This document shows, one piece after another, positions 45,534-54,271 of a DNA stretch of 64,000 nt (positions within the stretch are counted from its first letter, which is position 1; each line of letters opens with the position of its first letter). The translations under genes and the position numbers were made by a program. Source of the DNA: Leptolyngbya ohadii IS1 (GTDB taxonomy: Bacteria > Cyanobacteriota > Cyanobacteriia > Elainellales > Elainellaceae); assembly GCF_002215035.1 (NCBI RefSeq), contig NZ_NKFP01000006.1:3749080-3813079 (forward strand). The letters are read 5' to 3'. The notes under the pieces are model-generated. The model saw only the letters and a list, made by a program, of their open reading frames with translations, had not been told where the DNA came from and made no database searches.

Positions 45534-47753
45534 ATGCGATCGAATCCTGCTGTCCCCCTTCAGCCATCGACTGTTGAAGCAACGCTTTCAAGAGAACAAA
45601 CTCTGTTTCCACCCGTCACTGAGGAAACATCCAATTCTCGATCGCCCCGTCAACTTCTGCTTTACCTGGCGCGGCGGCATCCCAGTCTGATTGTTCTGAA
45701 TATCGTGCTGGGCTTTTCGGGCGCGTTGTTTAACGGCATCAGTACGGCGCTGATTATGCCTGTGCTGCTCAGTTTTCTGGGACAGCCCATTCCGCTAAAG
45801 GGCGATGCTCCCATTCTGAAACTGCTGCTGTTTCCGCTTCAGTCGGGCGATCGTCCGCATGTGGGGCTGATGATTGGCGTGATTCTAGTGCTGCTGCTGC
45901 TGAAGAATTTGGCGGGTTATGGCAATGCCCTGGTTGCAGGGAGCATGAAGCGCATTCTCACCAACGATTTGCGGGAAAGGGGACTGCGGCTGCTGCTAGA
46001 AGTCGATCTGGATTTTTACAGCAGAACCAGCGTCGGCGATCTGCTGAACCGCCTGAATAACGAAGTTTCCCGTGCGGCAGGGGCAATTAGCAGCGTTACC
46101 CGATCGATTACGGTTCTGATTACAGTTCTGGTGTTTGTGGGTCTCCTGCTGTCCCTCTCCTGGCAGCTCACGCTGATCTCAACGGCGCTGCTGGCGATCG
46201 TGGCGCTGGTAAATCAGTTTAGTATCCGGCAGGCAAAATCCCTGGGCAAGCAGCTATCGGAAACCTCGAAGCAGTATTCCAGCAACATTCTGGAGGTTCT
46301 GTCGGGAATGCGACTCGTCCGCACGACTGCCAGCGAAGCCGCAGCTTATCACAAAATCATTCATCTGATTCGTGCCCGCGAACAGGCAGAATTTCGCTCC
46401 CAGGCAGTTGCCGCCCTGATCGATCCGGTGAACGAAATGGCGGGGGTGATGGCGCTGCTGCTGATTGTGGCGATCGGCAGTACCTTTATGGCGCGGCAGA
46501 TGGAGTCATTTTCAGCAATTCTGTTGACCTATTTGTTTCTGCTGTTTCGGACGCTGCCCTTGATTGGTCAGTTAAACAACGCCCGCAGTCAATTTGCCAA
46601 TATTTCGCCCAGTCTGGAAATTGCCTGTGAGTTTCTGCGGCGCGACAACAAGCCGTTTATGCAAAACGGAACGCTGCCCTTTCAGTCGCTGCAAACCGGA
46701 ATTCAGCTCTGCCATGTGTCGTTTACCTATCCGGGGCGCGAAAAGCAGGTACTCCAGGACATCACGCTGAATGTGCCCTGCCACAAAACCCTGGCGATCG
46801 TCGGAGCATCGGGGTCTGGGAAGTCTACTCTGGTCGATCTGCTGCCGCGACTCTCCGATCCAACAAAGGGCTACATTTTACTAGACGGACGGGATCTGCG
46901 CGAGTTTGACTATCGATCGCTGCGGCGGGCAATGGGGATTGTCAGTCAGGAGACGTTTCTGTTTCATGCCTCGGTGCGGGAGAACATTGCTTACGGCAAT
47001 CCTCAGGCAACAGATGAGGAAATTATTGCGGCAGCAAAGCAGGCAAACGCCTACGAATTTATCGTGCAGCTTCCCCAGGGCTTTGAAACGCTGATCGGCG
47101 ATCGGGGAGTTCTGCTTTCGGGCGGACAGCGACAGCGAATTGCCATTGCCAGGGCACTGCTGCAAAATCCACCGATTCTGATTTTGGATGAAGCGACCAG
47201 CGCACTGGATACGGTATCGGAAAAACTGGTGCAGGAAGCGATCGATCGACTGAGCCGCGATCGAACCACGATTATCATTGCCCATCGGCTTTCTACGGTA
47301 CAAAAAGCAGACCAGATTGCAGTTTTGGATCAGGGCAGGCTGGTCGAACTGGGAACCCATCAATCGCTGCTGGCAAAGCAGGGCTACTATGCACGTCTTT
47401 GTGAAATGCAGTTCGCCGATCAATTCCCAGAAGAATTCACCAAAAAATTCCCAGAGCAATTAGCAGAGCAATCAGCAGGACAATCTACAGAACATTTAAC
47501 AACCCCTTTCACAAGAAATTTCTCCAGCGCGTTCATCGATCGCTTTGTAGGGTCAGAAGAAATCGATCGCCAGCGTATTGGTCAAATCTCCTACCAGATG
47601 CGATCGCTGTTTAGCACGTTGATTGGTTCCCTGACGCTCATCGTTGACGACATTGTGCAGGCTCCCGAAGAACAACAGGAATACATTGAAACGGCATATC
47701 GATCGGCTCTAAAGCTGGTGAACTATCTGGAAGCGATCGAAGAGCTGTCGTAA
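45534..47753 (+). CDS. ABC exporter (permease-ATPase fusion) with C-terminal HisKA-like helical tail
   Basis: The protein has 739 residues. The N-terminal six-helix ABC exporter domain is followed by an ATPase with Walker A GASGSGKSTLVD, signature LSGGQRQRIAIARAL and Walker B ILILDEATSALD. This is the lipid/polysaccharide exporter type (HepA/MsbA-like). The usual end near residue 615 is followed by a linker of short repeats (FPEEFTKKFPEQLAEQSAGQ). A C-terminal stretch (about 680-739, GSLTLIVDDIVQAPEEQQEY) resembles the dimerization helices of cyanobacterial histidine kinases but has no phosphorylatable His. The following gene encodes a glycosyltransferase, which suggests polysaccharide or glycolipid export. 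Confidence 0.85.
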   Translation: MRSNPAVPLQPSTVEATLSREQTLFPPVTEETSNSRSPRQLLLYLARRHPSLIVLNIVLGFSGALFNGISTALIMPVLLSFLGQPIPLKGDAPILKLLLFPLQSGDRPHVGLMIGVILVLLLLKNLAGYGNALVAGSMKRILTNDLRERGLRLLLEVDLDFYSRTSVGDLLNRLNNEVSRAAGAISSVTRSITVLITVLVFVGLLLSLSWQLTLISTALLAIVALVNQFSIRQAKSLGKQLSETSKQYSSNILEVLSGMRLVRTTASEAAAYHKIIHLIRAREQAEFRSQAVAALIDPVNEMAGVMALLLIVAIGSTFMARQMESFSAILLTYLFLLFRTLPLIGQLNNARSQFANISPSLEIACEFLRRDNKPFMQNGTLPFQSLQTGIQLCHVSFTYPGREKQVLQDITLNVPCHKTLAIVGASGSGKSTLVDLLPRLSDPTKGYILLDGRDLREFDYRSLRRAMGIVSQETFLFHASVRENIAYGNPQATDEEIIAAAKQANAYEFIVQLPQGFETLIGDRGVLLSGGQRQRIAIARALLQNPPILILDEATSALDTVSEKLVQEAIDRLSRDRTTIIIAHRLSTVQKADQIAVLDQGRLVELGTHQSLLAKQGYYARLCEMQFADQFPEEFTKKFPEQLAEQSAGQSTEHLTTPFTRNFSSAFIDRFVGSEEIDRQRIGQISYQMRSLFSTLIGSLTLIVDDIVQAPEEQQEYIETAYRSALKLVNYLEAIEELS

Positions 47754-47882
47754 ATCATCTGATCTGTATCTTGTGTAAATCATCCCTGTAAATCATCCGT
47801 ATGAATCGCCCTATGAATCGCCCTGTGAACCGTTCTGCGATGCTGCATCAAGCCGATCCCGTTCAACGAAATATTCAATCAA

Positions 47883-49145
47883 ATGTTCAATGAAATGTTC
47901 AAAAAAACACAACGGAACTATATTTTTTTCACTCGCAATACATTGCCCCAGCCCAGAGCTGATTTAGTGCAGGTAGCAAATTGTGCCAACGCCGCTGCAA
48001 ATCTAGGCTATGCCGCAGTCCTGACCTATCTCAAACCTCTCACACAGGCAAGCGACTGGGTGGTTCCGTTTAATCCCCAAACGCCGGAGGAGCAGCTTGT
48101 GCGGTTTTATAATCTGCACCATCGGTTAAGGGTTGCCGAACTGCCAATTCCCCGATGGTTTAAGGGACAGACGAAGTGGACGCATCCCAGTACGATCGTT
48201 TCAAAATACTATTTCCCCTTTTATCTGCGCTCTCGTACCCAAATCGTTCACACGCGAGACTGGAATTTTGTTAAAGCTGCCATTCAAAATGGCATTCCCG
48301 CAATCTACGAACACCATCATCACGAAGGTAAAACCTTTGAGCCAGAGATTGTTTATCACCCCCTGTTTCAAATTGCCGTTACGGTCGCTGAACCCGTGCG
48401 GGAAAGCATGATCGCCCACGGAATGCCTTCTGACAAAGTGATTCAGCTTCATAACGGATTCAACCAATCCTTTACGGTGAGACAGCCGGATGCAGCAGCA
48501 TCATGGCGACAGCAGCTTTTAGGCGATCCGTCGAAGGTGGCTGCGCGAAGCGATCCGTCAAAGGTGGCTGCGCGAAGCAATCGTGCTTATCTGGCAGTTT
48601 ATTCGGGCGGACTGAATGCCTTTAAGGGAGTCGATTTAGTGCTGAAGGCAGCAAAGCACCTACCGCACATCCAGTTTGCTTTCGCAGGCGGCACCCCCGA
48701 ACAGGTTGAAATCTATCAGCAGCGATCGATCGCCCTGGGACTACAAAACGTGACCTTCCTCGGCTATATCCTGCACGATCGGCTGGCGAGCCTGCTTCAG
48801 GCGGCAGATTTGCTCCTCCATCCCCATCGATCGGGCGAAGAAGCCTCCTTTACCTCGCCGCTCAAATTTTTTGATTACCTGGCTTCCGGGACGCCGATCG
48901 TCGCGACCGAAATTCTCCCTTTGCGATCGTTCCAATCCGCCGGAATTGCAGCAGGCTGGTGTGTACCGGATAGTTCCACTGCGCTGATAGAGTGCATCAC
49001 GCATACCCTCGATCGCTACCCGCGTCAGCCCGATGGCTACACCCACAGTATTCAGTTTGCCCAGCAGTTTTCCTGGGAGAACCGGATTCAGACCATTCTT
49101 AGCTATGTCGATCCCGCCTTTCAGCCCAATCGACTAGCCGAGTAG
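47883..49145 (+). CDS. Glycosyltransferase family 4 protein with a repeat insertion
   Basis: The 420-residue protein has the GT-B two-domain layout. The N-terminal acceptor domain has YIFFTRNTLPQPRADLVQVA, and IIHTRDW-like strands appear in the middle. The C-terminal donor domain has FAGGTPEQVEIYQQR and HRSGEEASFTSPLKFFDYLA with SGTPIVATEI (the ExxxxxxxK motif). The sugar is unknown. A 27-base unit occurs twice in tandem at 48523-48576 and encodes DPSKVAARS twice within the interdomain region. It comes from a dispersed repeat. The insertion is in frame and probably tolerated in a loop. It follows an ABC exporter. Confidence 0.82.
   Translation: MFNEMFKKTQRNYIFFTRNTLPQPRADLVQVANCANAAANLGYAAVLTYLKPLTQASDWVVPFNPQTPEEQLVRFYNLHHRLRVAELPIPRWFKGQTKWTHPSTIVSKYYFPFYLRSRTQIVHTRDWNFVKAAIQNGIPAIYEHHHHEGKTFEPEIVYHPLFQIAVTVAEPVRESMIAHGMPSDKVIQLHNGFNQSFTVRQPDAAASWRQQLLGDPSKVAARSDPSKVAARSNRAYLAVYSGGLNAFKGVDLVLKAAKHLPHIQFAFAGGTPEQVEIYQQRSIALGLQNVTFLGYILHDRLASLLQAADLLLHPHRSGEEASFTSPLKFFDYLASGTPIVATEILPLRSFQSAGIAAGWCVPDSSTALIECITHTLDRYPRQPDGYTHSIQFAQQFSWENRIQTILSYVDPAFQPNRLAE
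48519..48576. repeat. Dispersed repeat inside the glycosyltransferase gene
   Basis: Two tandem 27-base units (GCGATCCGTCGAAGGTGGCT and seven more bases) stand with a leading TTAG. A single close relative with the same TTAGGCGATCCGTCGAAGG start lies intergenic at 53135-53167. The coding copy keeps the frame. Confidence 0.75.
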
Positions 49146-49188
49146 ATCTGTAGAGGGAATGTAGAAAAAACCGTAGGAAAAACCCATC

Positions 49189-51411
49189 CTACTGCGCTAC
49201 AAAGCCCGACACCTCCGGCGAATACACACCAAACCGATCGCCAGAAGCACTGTAGAGTTCGACGGGCACCTGAGACGTTTGGCTGATGTCCGCCAGCGAT
49301 CGCAGCAGATTGCTTACTTGGGTCGTCGTAGCAGTCGGAGCAGGCAGATTTTGTCCCGCAGTCATTACTTGCTGGGTTGTCTGATCGTAGCCTCGGCTTA
49401 GCCGCACCCGAATTGCCTGGGGTACAAAGGAATAGGAGCAGATTGCACCCGCTCCGCTACAGAGACGATCGAGGTCAGGCTGGACAGCTCGCATGGCATT
49501 AAACCGAACCGCATTCCTGTCTGCCTGGGCAATAGCGGCGGTATAGGACTGAATCCTCGACTGCACCTGCGATCGATAAGCCGTTTCCTGCGGAATACGC
49601 TGAAGATTAATCAGGGCTTCCTGCCATGCCGTCTTTGCGTCCGACCACTGGTTATTCTGCTCGAATTGGCGGGCTTTTTCCGCAAGCTGATTTGCCTGTT
49701 GCAAAGAAGTTTCCGCGATCGATTCCTGCTGGCGACGCTGGGTTGCTTCCTGCAATTTCGGCTGATAGAGAGCTAAAAGCTGTTCTGCTTCGGCATGTGC
49801 CATCGTTCCCTGAGGAATTTGATCAAGCGCCTGTACCGTTGCCCGCCATGCGGTGGATGCCTGCCCCCAATCCTGAGAAGTTCTGGCAATTCCCGCCTGT
49901 GCTTCTGCGACCTGTGCCGTTCGTCGGGCGGCACCGACCCGATCCTGAGCCGCCTGCTCAACCCCAACTCGCCTGTTAATATCCGCCAGACTCGCCTCGT
50001 ATTCCTTCAGTCGGCGTTGTGCCAGATTATAGGCAGGACTATCCGCCGGAACTCTTTGCAGTGCAGCGATCGCATCCCGCCAGAGCAGCTGAATTTCACG
50101 CCACTGGTGCATGGGGTGGGGCGGATTCTGGCTTTTTTGTGCCGCCTCGTTGGCTTTTCGTAATCCGCTGACGATTTGGGCAACGCGGCTGGCTCTGGCT
50201 TCGCTCAAGTTCATCAGCTGCTGAGCTTGATTGTAATGGGGCGACCAGGCGGGAATAGGGCTAAGCAAACCATCCACCTCCCGCAGCTGATCATGCGCCT
50301 CAACGATCGCTAATGCAGACTGGGTCGTTTCAATAGTATTCATTGCCCGATCGCTAAGCTGCTGAGCCTGCTGAAGTTGAGGGCAAGCCCCAATCACACA
50401 GGGACGAGTCAGGGCGTAAATGCCCGCCACCGCAGCCGACAGCCCAACCGCTCCAACAAAAATCCAGGTAGAGAGAGACATTCTCGCCAACAACGGCTTT
50501 CGATCGCTCCACGCTTCCGGTTCTTCCACCAATTCCGGGGAGACCATTGGCGTTGCCCCAGGTTGGTCTGAGTGACCTGCTGCTAGCGTCTCCGGTTCAG
50601 AACCAGAAAATTCTGCCTGCCCTGCCGTTTCCTCCTGTCTATTAGGATTCGATTCACTGAAGGGATTTGGCTCCGTAGCATTAAGTTCGCCTTCAGAGAA
50701 GCCTGGGATAACCGCTTCCCAAGCTTCAGCGTCTTGCAGTTCACTAATCAGATTCTCAGAAGTTTCATTCTCAGAAATCTCATGCTCAGAATTCTGTTGC
50801 TCAGAAGTTTGATGTTCAGAAGTTTGATGCTCACCTTCATTCCAGACCTCCCGATCGACCTCCCGATCGACCTGCTGAACTAGAGGCTGAGGCATTGCAG
50901 ACAGATCAGGATCAGCATCGGATATTGGTGAAATAGGCTGATCAGTCGGTGTGTTCTCGACCCATTTCGCCTCATCTGTTGCGCTCTCGGCATCGCTCAA
51001 AGGCACCGAGAAACTATGAGACTGATAGGGCTGCTGGTGCCCTGCAATCCGAAGGAATAGTCGAACAGGCAGTCTGCTGCCATAGCTGCCAGAAGAATTT
51101 TCAGAAGAATTTCCAGAAGAATCCCTACCCACAGAGACGGCTTGAAGCTGCTCTGTCACTTCCTTCCGAACGATCGCCTCCAGGTTAGCAAACGTCTGCG
51201 CTGGATCGGGTTCAACATGCAGCAAATGTTCAATTAAAAGAAACAGCATCTCCTGTCGAACCGCACAGCGTACCTGAAGCTGGGAATGCAGAAGTTGAGC
51301 CTGAAGAGAGCGCTGAAGCGACTGTGCAAACTGTTCCAGGTGGGGCATTGCCTGAGGCAGAGAGGTTTGACTCGCCTGAGGTTTTTTTCTGGAGAACGGA
51401 GGCTTGAGCAT
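49189..51411 (-). CDS. Large single-pass membrane protein with low-complexity N-terminal half and coiled-coil C-terminal half
   Basis: I start at codon 5 of the longest reading (MLKPPFSRKK, 51411). About 740 residues: a folded N-terminal helical part (residues 15-95), Ser/Glu-rich low complexity with pentapeptide repeats (SEHQT-type, about 190-225), and a membrane helix LSTWIFVGAVGLSAAVAGIY (near 320). A long alanine/glutamine helical part with WxxAxxxL repeats (for example WRDAIAALQRVPADSPAYN) follows. The repeated Trp-centred helices resemble tetratricopeptide-like or IMS-type units. No catalytic motif is seen. Function unknown. Confidence 0.65.
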   Translation of the reverse strand: MLKPPFSRKKPQASQTSLPQAMPHLEQFAQSLQRSLQAQLLHSQLQVRCAVRQEMLFLLIEHLLHVEPDPAQTFANLEAIVRKEVTEQLQAVSVGRDSSGNSSENSSGSYGSRLPVRLFLRIAGHQQPYQSHSFSVPLSDAESATDEAKWVENTPTDQPISPISDADPDLSAMPQPLVQQVDREVDREVWNEGEHQTSEHQTSEQQNSEHEISENETSENLISELQDAEAWEAVIPGFSEGELNATEPNPFSESNPNRQEETAGQAEFSGSEPETLAAGHSDQPGATPMVSPELVEEPEAWSDRKPLLARMSLSTWIFVGAVGLSAAVAGIYALTRPCVIGACPQLQQAQQLSDRAMNTIETTQSALAIVEAHDQLREVDGLLSPIPAWSPHYNQAQQLMNLSEARASRVAQIVSGLRKANEAAQKSQNPPHPMHQWREIQLLWRDAIAALQRVPADSPAYNLAQRRLKEYEASLADINRRVGVEQAAQDRVGAARRTAQVAEAQAGIARTSQDWGQASTAWRATVQALDQIPQGTMAHAEAEQLLALYQPKLQEATQRRQQESIAETSLQQANQLAEKARQFEQNNQWSDAKTAWQEALINLQRIPQETAYRSQVQSRIQSYTAAIAQADRNAVRFNAMRAVQPDLDRLCSGAGAICSYSFVPQAIRVRLSRGYDQTTQQVMTAGQNLPAPTATTTQVSNLLRSLADISQTSQVPVELYSASGDRFGVYSPEVSGFVAQ
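50756..50830. repeat. 15-base tandem repeats encoding pentapeptides inside the large membrane protein gene
   Basis: Five 15-base units of the type TCAGAAGTTTGATGC lie in tandem, in frame, encoding SEHQT/SENET-like pentapeptides on the minus strand. Two smaller repeats lie in the same gene (CTCCCGATCGA near 50850-50875, and AGAAGAATTTYC near 51088-51125). Confidence 0.75.
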
Positions 51412-51676
51412 GATGACTTTCAAGAACCTTAGCGCAGGACAACGAGCGAACGAACGCAGAATCGCGGCAGAAATCGCAGAAATCGTGACTTAAACAACAG
51501 CTGCAAGCATAGTAGCGAAGGTTTATCCAGTATGACTCGCCAAAACGATCGCAGTCACGCTTTACCCCCATTCTCCATTCCCCACTCCCCAACTCAAAGA
51601 AAACCCAGAAATCCCATGATTTTTCTCCTGACCCTACCCATCCTGAAAAGATTGGGCTATACTAAGCGTAGTCGTT

Positions 51677-53077
51677 ATGAGTTCATCTAAAGAAATTATG
51701 GCAAACCCTACGGTAGAAAACGTTGTCATTATTGGTTCGGGTCCTGCGGGATATACGGCAGCGATTTATGCAGCACGGGCGAACCTGAAACCCTATGTGT
51801 TTGAGGGCTATCAAGCGGGGGGTCTACCGGGTGGACAACTAATGACCACGACGGAAGTAGAAAACTTTCCTGGTTTTCCCGAAGGAATTACAGGTCCGCA
51901 GCTGATGGATCGGATGAAGGCGCAGGCAATTCGCTGGGGCGCAGAACTGGTCACGGAAGATGTGACCTATGTGGACTTTACTCAGCGTCCGTTTGTCATT
52001 CGCTCAGAAGAAAGAGAAGTACGGGCGCATAGTGTGATTATCGCGACGGGGGCAACGGCAAAGCGGTTAGGTTTGCCCTGCGAGCATGAATTTTGGAGCC
52101 GGGGAATTTCTGCCTGTGCGATCTGCGATGGTGCAACCCCAATTTTCCGTCAGGCGGAACTGGCAGTGATTGGCGGCGGCGATTCGGCAGCAGAAGAGGC
52201 AGTTTACCTGACTAAGTACGGTTCCCATGTGCATCTGCTGGTTCGGGGCGACAAAATGCGTGCCAGCAAAGCGATGCAGGATCGCGTCCTCGCCAATGAC
52301 AAAATCACCGTCCACTGGAATACCGAGGCGATCGACGTTTTTGGCGACGAGACCCACATGAGAGGCATCAAGATCCGCAATACCCAGACGGGTGAAGAGG
52401 GCAGCCTGGAGGTCAAGGGTCTGTTTTATGCGATCGGTCACACGCCGAATACGTCCTTGTTTAAGGGACAGATCGAGCTGGATGACGTGGGCTATATCGT
52501 GACGCACAGCGATGTAGAAACCAATATCGAAGGCGTTTATGCCTGTGGCGACGTGCAGGATCACGAATATCGTCAGGCAATTACGGCGGCGGGTTCGGGC
52601 TGTCAGGCGGCAATGCTGGCGGAGCGCTGGCTCTCAGTGAATGGACTGGCGCAGGAATTCCATCAGGCTGAGGAAGAAGAAAAGCCTGTTGAGGCAGCAC
52701 CCCACAAGACGGAAGCCGAAGAAGAAGCAGAGTTTGACGTGAATCGTACCCGTCACGAAGGCGGCTATGCCCTGCGGAAGCTCTACCACGAAAGCGATCG
52801 CCTGATTATGGTGAAGTATGCCTCGCCCACCTGCGGACCTTGTCACACGCTGAAGCCGATTCTCAGCAAGATTGTGGATGAGTTCGACGGTCAGATCCAC
52901 TATGTGGAAATCGACATTGAGCAAGACCCGCAAATCGCTGAGTCCGCTGGAGTAGTTGGTACGCCTACAGTACAGTTCTTCCGCGACAAGGCGCTGGTAA
53001 CGGAGCTGAAAGGCGTGAAGCCCAAGAGCCAGTACCGCGAAACGATCCAGAAATACTCGGCGGTTCCGGTAGCTTAA
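51677..53077 (+). CDS. ntrC: NADPH-dependent thioredoxin reductase C (reductase-thioredoxin fusion)
   Basis: The 466-residue fusion has an N-terminal thioredoxin reductase domain ([22 protein letters not shown], active site [11 protein letters not shown] with the CxxC pair, [18 protein letters not shown]). The C-terminal thioredoxin domain (about 345-466) has active site CGPC in [18 protein letters not shown] reduces 2-Cys peroxiredoxins and light-regulated enzymes in oxygenic phototrophs. The linker is acidic ([20 protein letters not shown]). Not to be confused with the nitrogen regulator of the same symbol. The gene is complete and isolated. A possible alternative start is MANPTVENV, eight codons in. 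Confidence 0.93.
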   Translation: MSSSKEIMANPTVENVVIIGSGPAGYTAAIYAARANLKPYVFEGYQAGGLPGGQLMTTTEVENFPGFPEGITGPQLMDRMKAQAIRWGAELVTEDVTYVDFTQRPFVIRSEEREVRAHSVIIATGATAKRLGLPCEHEFWSRGISACAICDGATPIFRQAELAVIGGGDSAAEEAVYLTKYGSHVHLLVRGDKMRASKAMQDRVLANDKITVHWNTEAIDVFGDETHMRGIKIRNTQTGEEGSLEVKGLFYAIGHTPNTSLFKGQIELDDVGYIVTHSDVETNIEGVYACGDVQDHEYRQAITAAGSGCQAAMLAERWLSVNGLAQEFHQAEEEEKPVEAAPHKTEAEEEAEFDVNRTRHEGGYALRKLYHESDRLIMVKYASPTCGPCHTLKPILSKIVDEFDGQIHYVEIDIEQDPQIAESAGVVGTPTVQFFRDKALVTELKGVKPKSQYRETIQKYSAVPVA

Positions 53078-53417
53078 TCTTCTAGAGATTTATCAGTTTC
53101 AATTCTCAATCCCATATCGGGTAGAGTCTGGTCGTTAGGCGATCCGTCGAAGGCGGTTGCGCGAAGCGGTCGGGTTCTGCCCGTTTTTTAATCTTTATAA
53201 ATGAGGTTTAGATCAACGAGGTTTAGCTGAGATAGGCGATCGCCCCTCTCCATTTTCTAAAATTCTTCAGCACTTATAAAAACACTTAATCAATAACAAA
53301 GTTTAAATAGGGATTGTCCAGGCGAGTCAGGCAGGTTTAAATCCAGATTAGGAGCAGCGATCGCTGCATTCACACTGCGCTGGCTCTACAGTTACTCTAC
53401 AGTTAAGGAATATCCCT
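53078..53417. repeat. 340-bp gap holding a TTAGGCGATCCGTCGAAGG dispersed repeat
   Basis: The repeat at 53135-53167 differs from the units in the glycosyltransferase gene by two substitutions. The rest of the region is AT-rich (53180-53310), ending in a Shine-Dalgarno (AAGGAATA) for the next gene. No other feature is seen. Confidence 0.5.
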
Positions 53418-54035
53418 ATGAACCCAAAACAAACAGCATTGGTATTGATCGAATATCAAAACGATTTCACCTCCGAGGGTGGAACCTTACATGAGGGTGT
53501 GAAAGCGGTGATGGACAGTACAAATATGCTCAGCAACACAGTAGAGACAGTGGAACAGGCAAGAGCAAGGGGAGTCACGATCGTCCACGCTCCGATTACA
53601 TTTACCGATGATTACCACGAATTAACTTCGCAACCCTACGGTATTTTGAAGGGCGTAGTAGACACAAAATCCTTCCGTCAGGGCACTTGGGGCGCGGAAA
53701 TTGTAGATGTTCTCAAACCCGAACCGACGGACATTGTGGTTGAGGGAAAGCGTGGATTATGTGGTTTTGCCAGTACCAATCTGGACTTTATCCTGCGGAG
53801 TCGCGGCATCACGAACATCGCCCTCGGTGGCTTCCTAACGAATTGCTGTGTGGAGTCAACCATGCGAACCGGGTACGAAAAGGGCTACAACGTGGTGACG
53901 CTGAAAGACTGTACGGCTGCTCTCAGCGAGGAGGAACAACGCCTTGCGGTCGAGAAAAACTATCCGATGTTTTCTCAACCCATGAACCACGACGAGTTTC
54001 TGGCGCAACTGAGTCAGGAGAAGGTTGCTGTCTAG
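53418..54035 (+). CDS. Isochorismatase-like cysteine hydrolase with Glu in the acid position
   Basis: The 205-residue protein has the isochorismatase fold. VLIEYQNDFTS holds the position of the usual catalytic Asp, but here it is Glu (IEYQNDF instead of IDMQNDF). The Lys is in VVEGKRGLCGFAS and the nucleophile Cys in GGFLTNCCVESTMR. Such enzymes hydrolyse nicotinamide, ureidoacrylate, isochorismate or related amides. The exact substrate cannot be read. Asp-to-Glu is known in some subfamilies, so activity is likely but shifted. It stands alone; a dispersed multi-hairpin repeat follows. Confidence 0.87.
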   Translation: MNPKQTALVLIEYQNDFTSEGGTLHEGVKAVMDSTNMLSNTVETVEQARARGVTIVHAPITFTDDYHELTSQPYGILKGVVDTKSFRQGTWGAEIVDVLKPEPTDIVVEGKRGLCGFASTNLDFILRSRGITNIALGGFLTNCCVESTMRTGYEKGYNVVTLKDCTAALSEEEQRLAVEKNYPMFSQPMNHDEFLAQLSQEKVAV

Positions 54036-54061
54036 CTAAGCGCCTCTGGGTGAGAAGTTTT

Positions 54062-54182
54062 CTGGTGTCTAGGCTCAGCCTAGATTCAAGCCAGATGCGG
54101 CTCTGCCGCTAAATAATCTCTGAGTCATGGTCTGGAAGCAGAGCCTCCGTAGGGAATTCCAACGCAGAGCATTGGAACGAAA
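54062..54182. repeat. Dispersed multi-hairpin repeat, copy 2
   Basis: The 121-bp unit runs CTGGTGTCTAGGCTCAGCCTAG, then GCGGCTCTGCCGC, a GGAAGCAGAGCCTCC region and an AACGCAGAGCATTGGAACGA end. It matches copy 1 (32050-32162) in order of hairpins. The first stem differs by compensating changes (CTAGGCT/AGCCTAG against CCAGGCT/AGCCTGG), so the base pairing is conserved. Confidence 0.75.
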
Positions 54183-54224
54183 GGCGAGGTGGTTTTTTGT
54201 CATGCTGGCTAGCTGTGAGTGAAC

Positions 54225-54258
54225 AGTTCCCCAAAATTGGGGGTTAGGGGGCGGTTCG
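54225..54258. repeat. CCCCCTAA-family palindrome, single copy (inverted)
   Basis: AGTTCCCCAAAATTGGGGGT followed by TAGGGGGCGGTTCGG is another member of the hairpin family of 1532, 4160-4265 and 37184. It lies at the 3' end of the convergent ABC transporter gene. Confidence 0.6.
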
Positions 54259-54271
54259 GATTCCACTGCTT

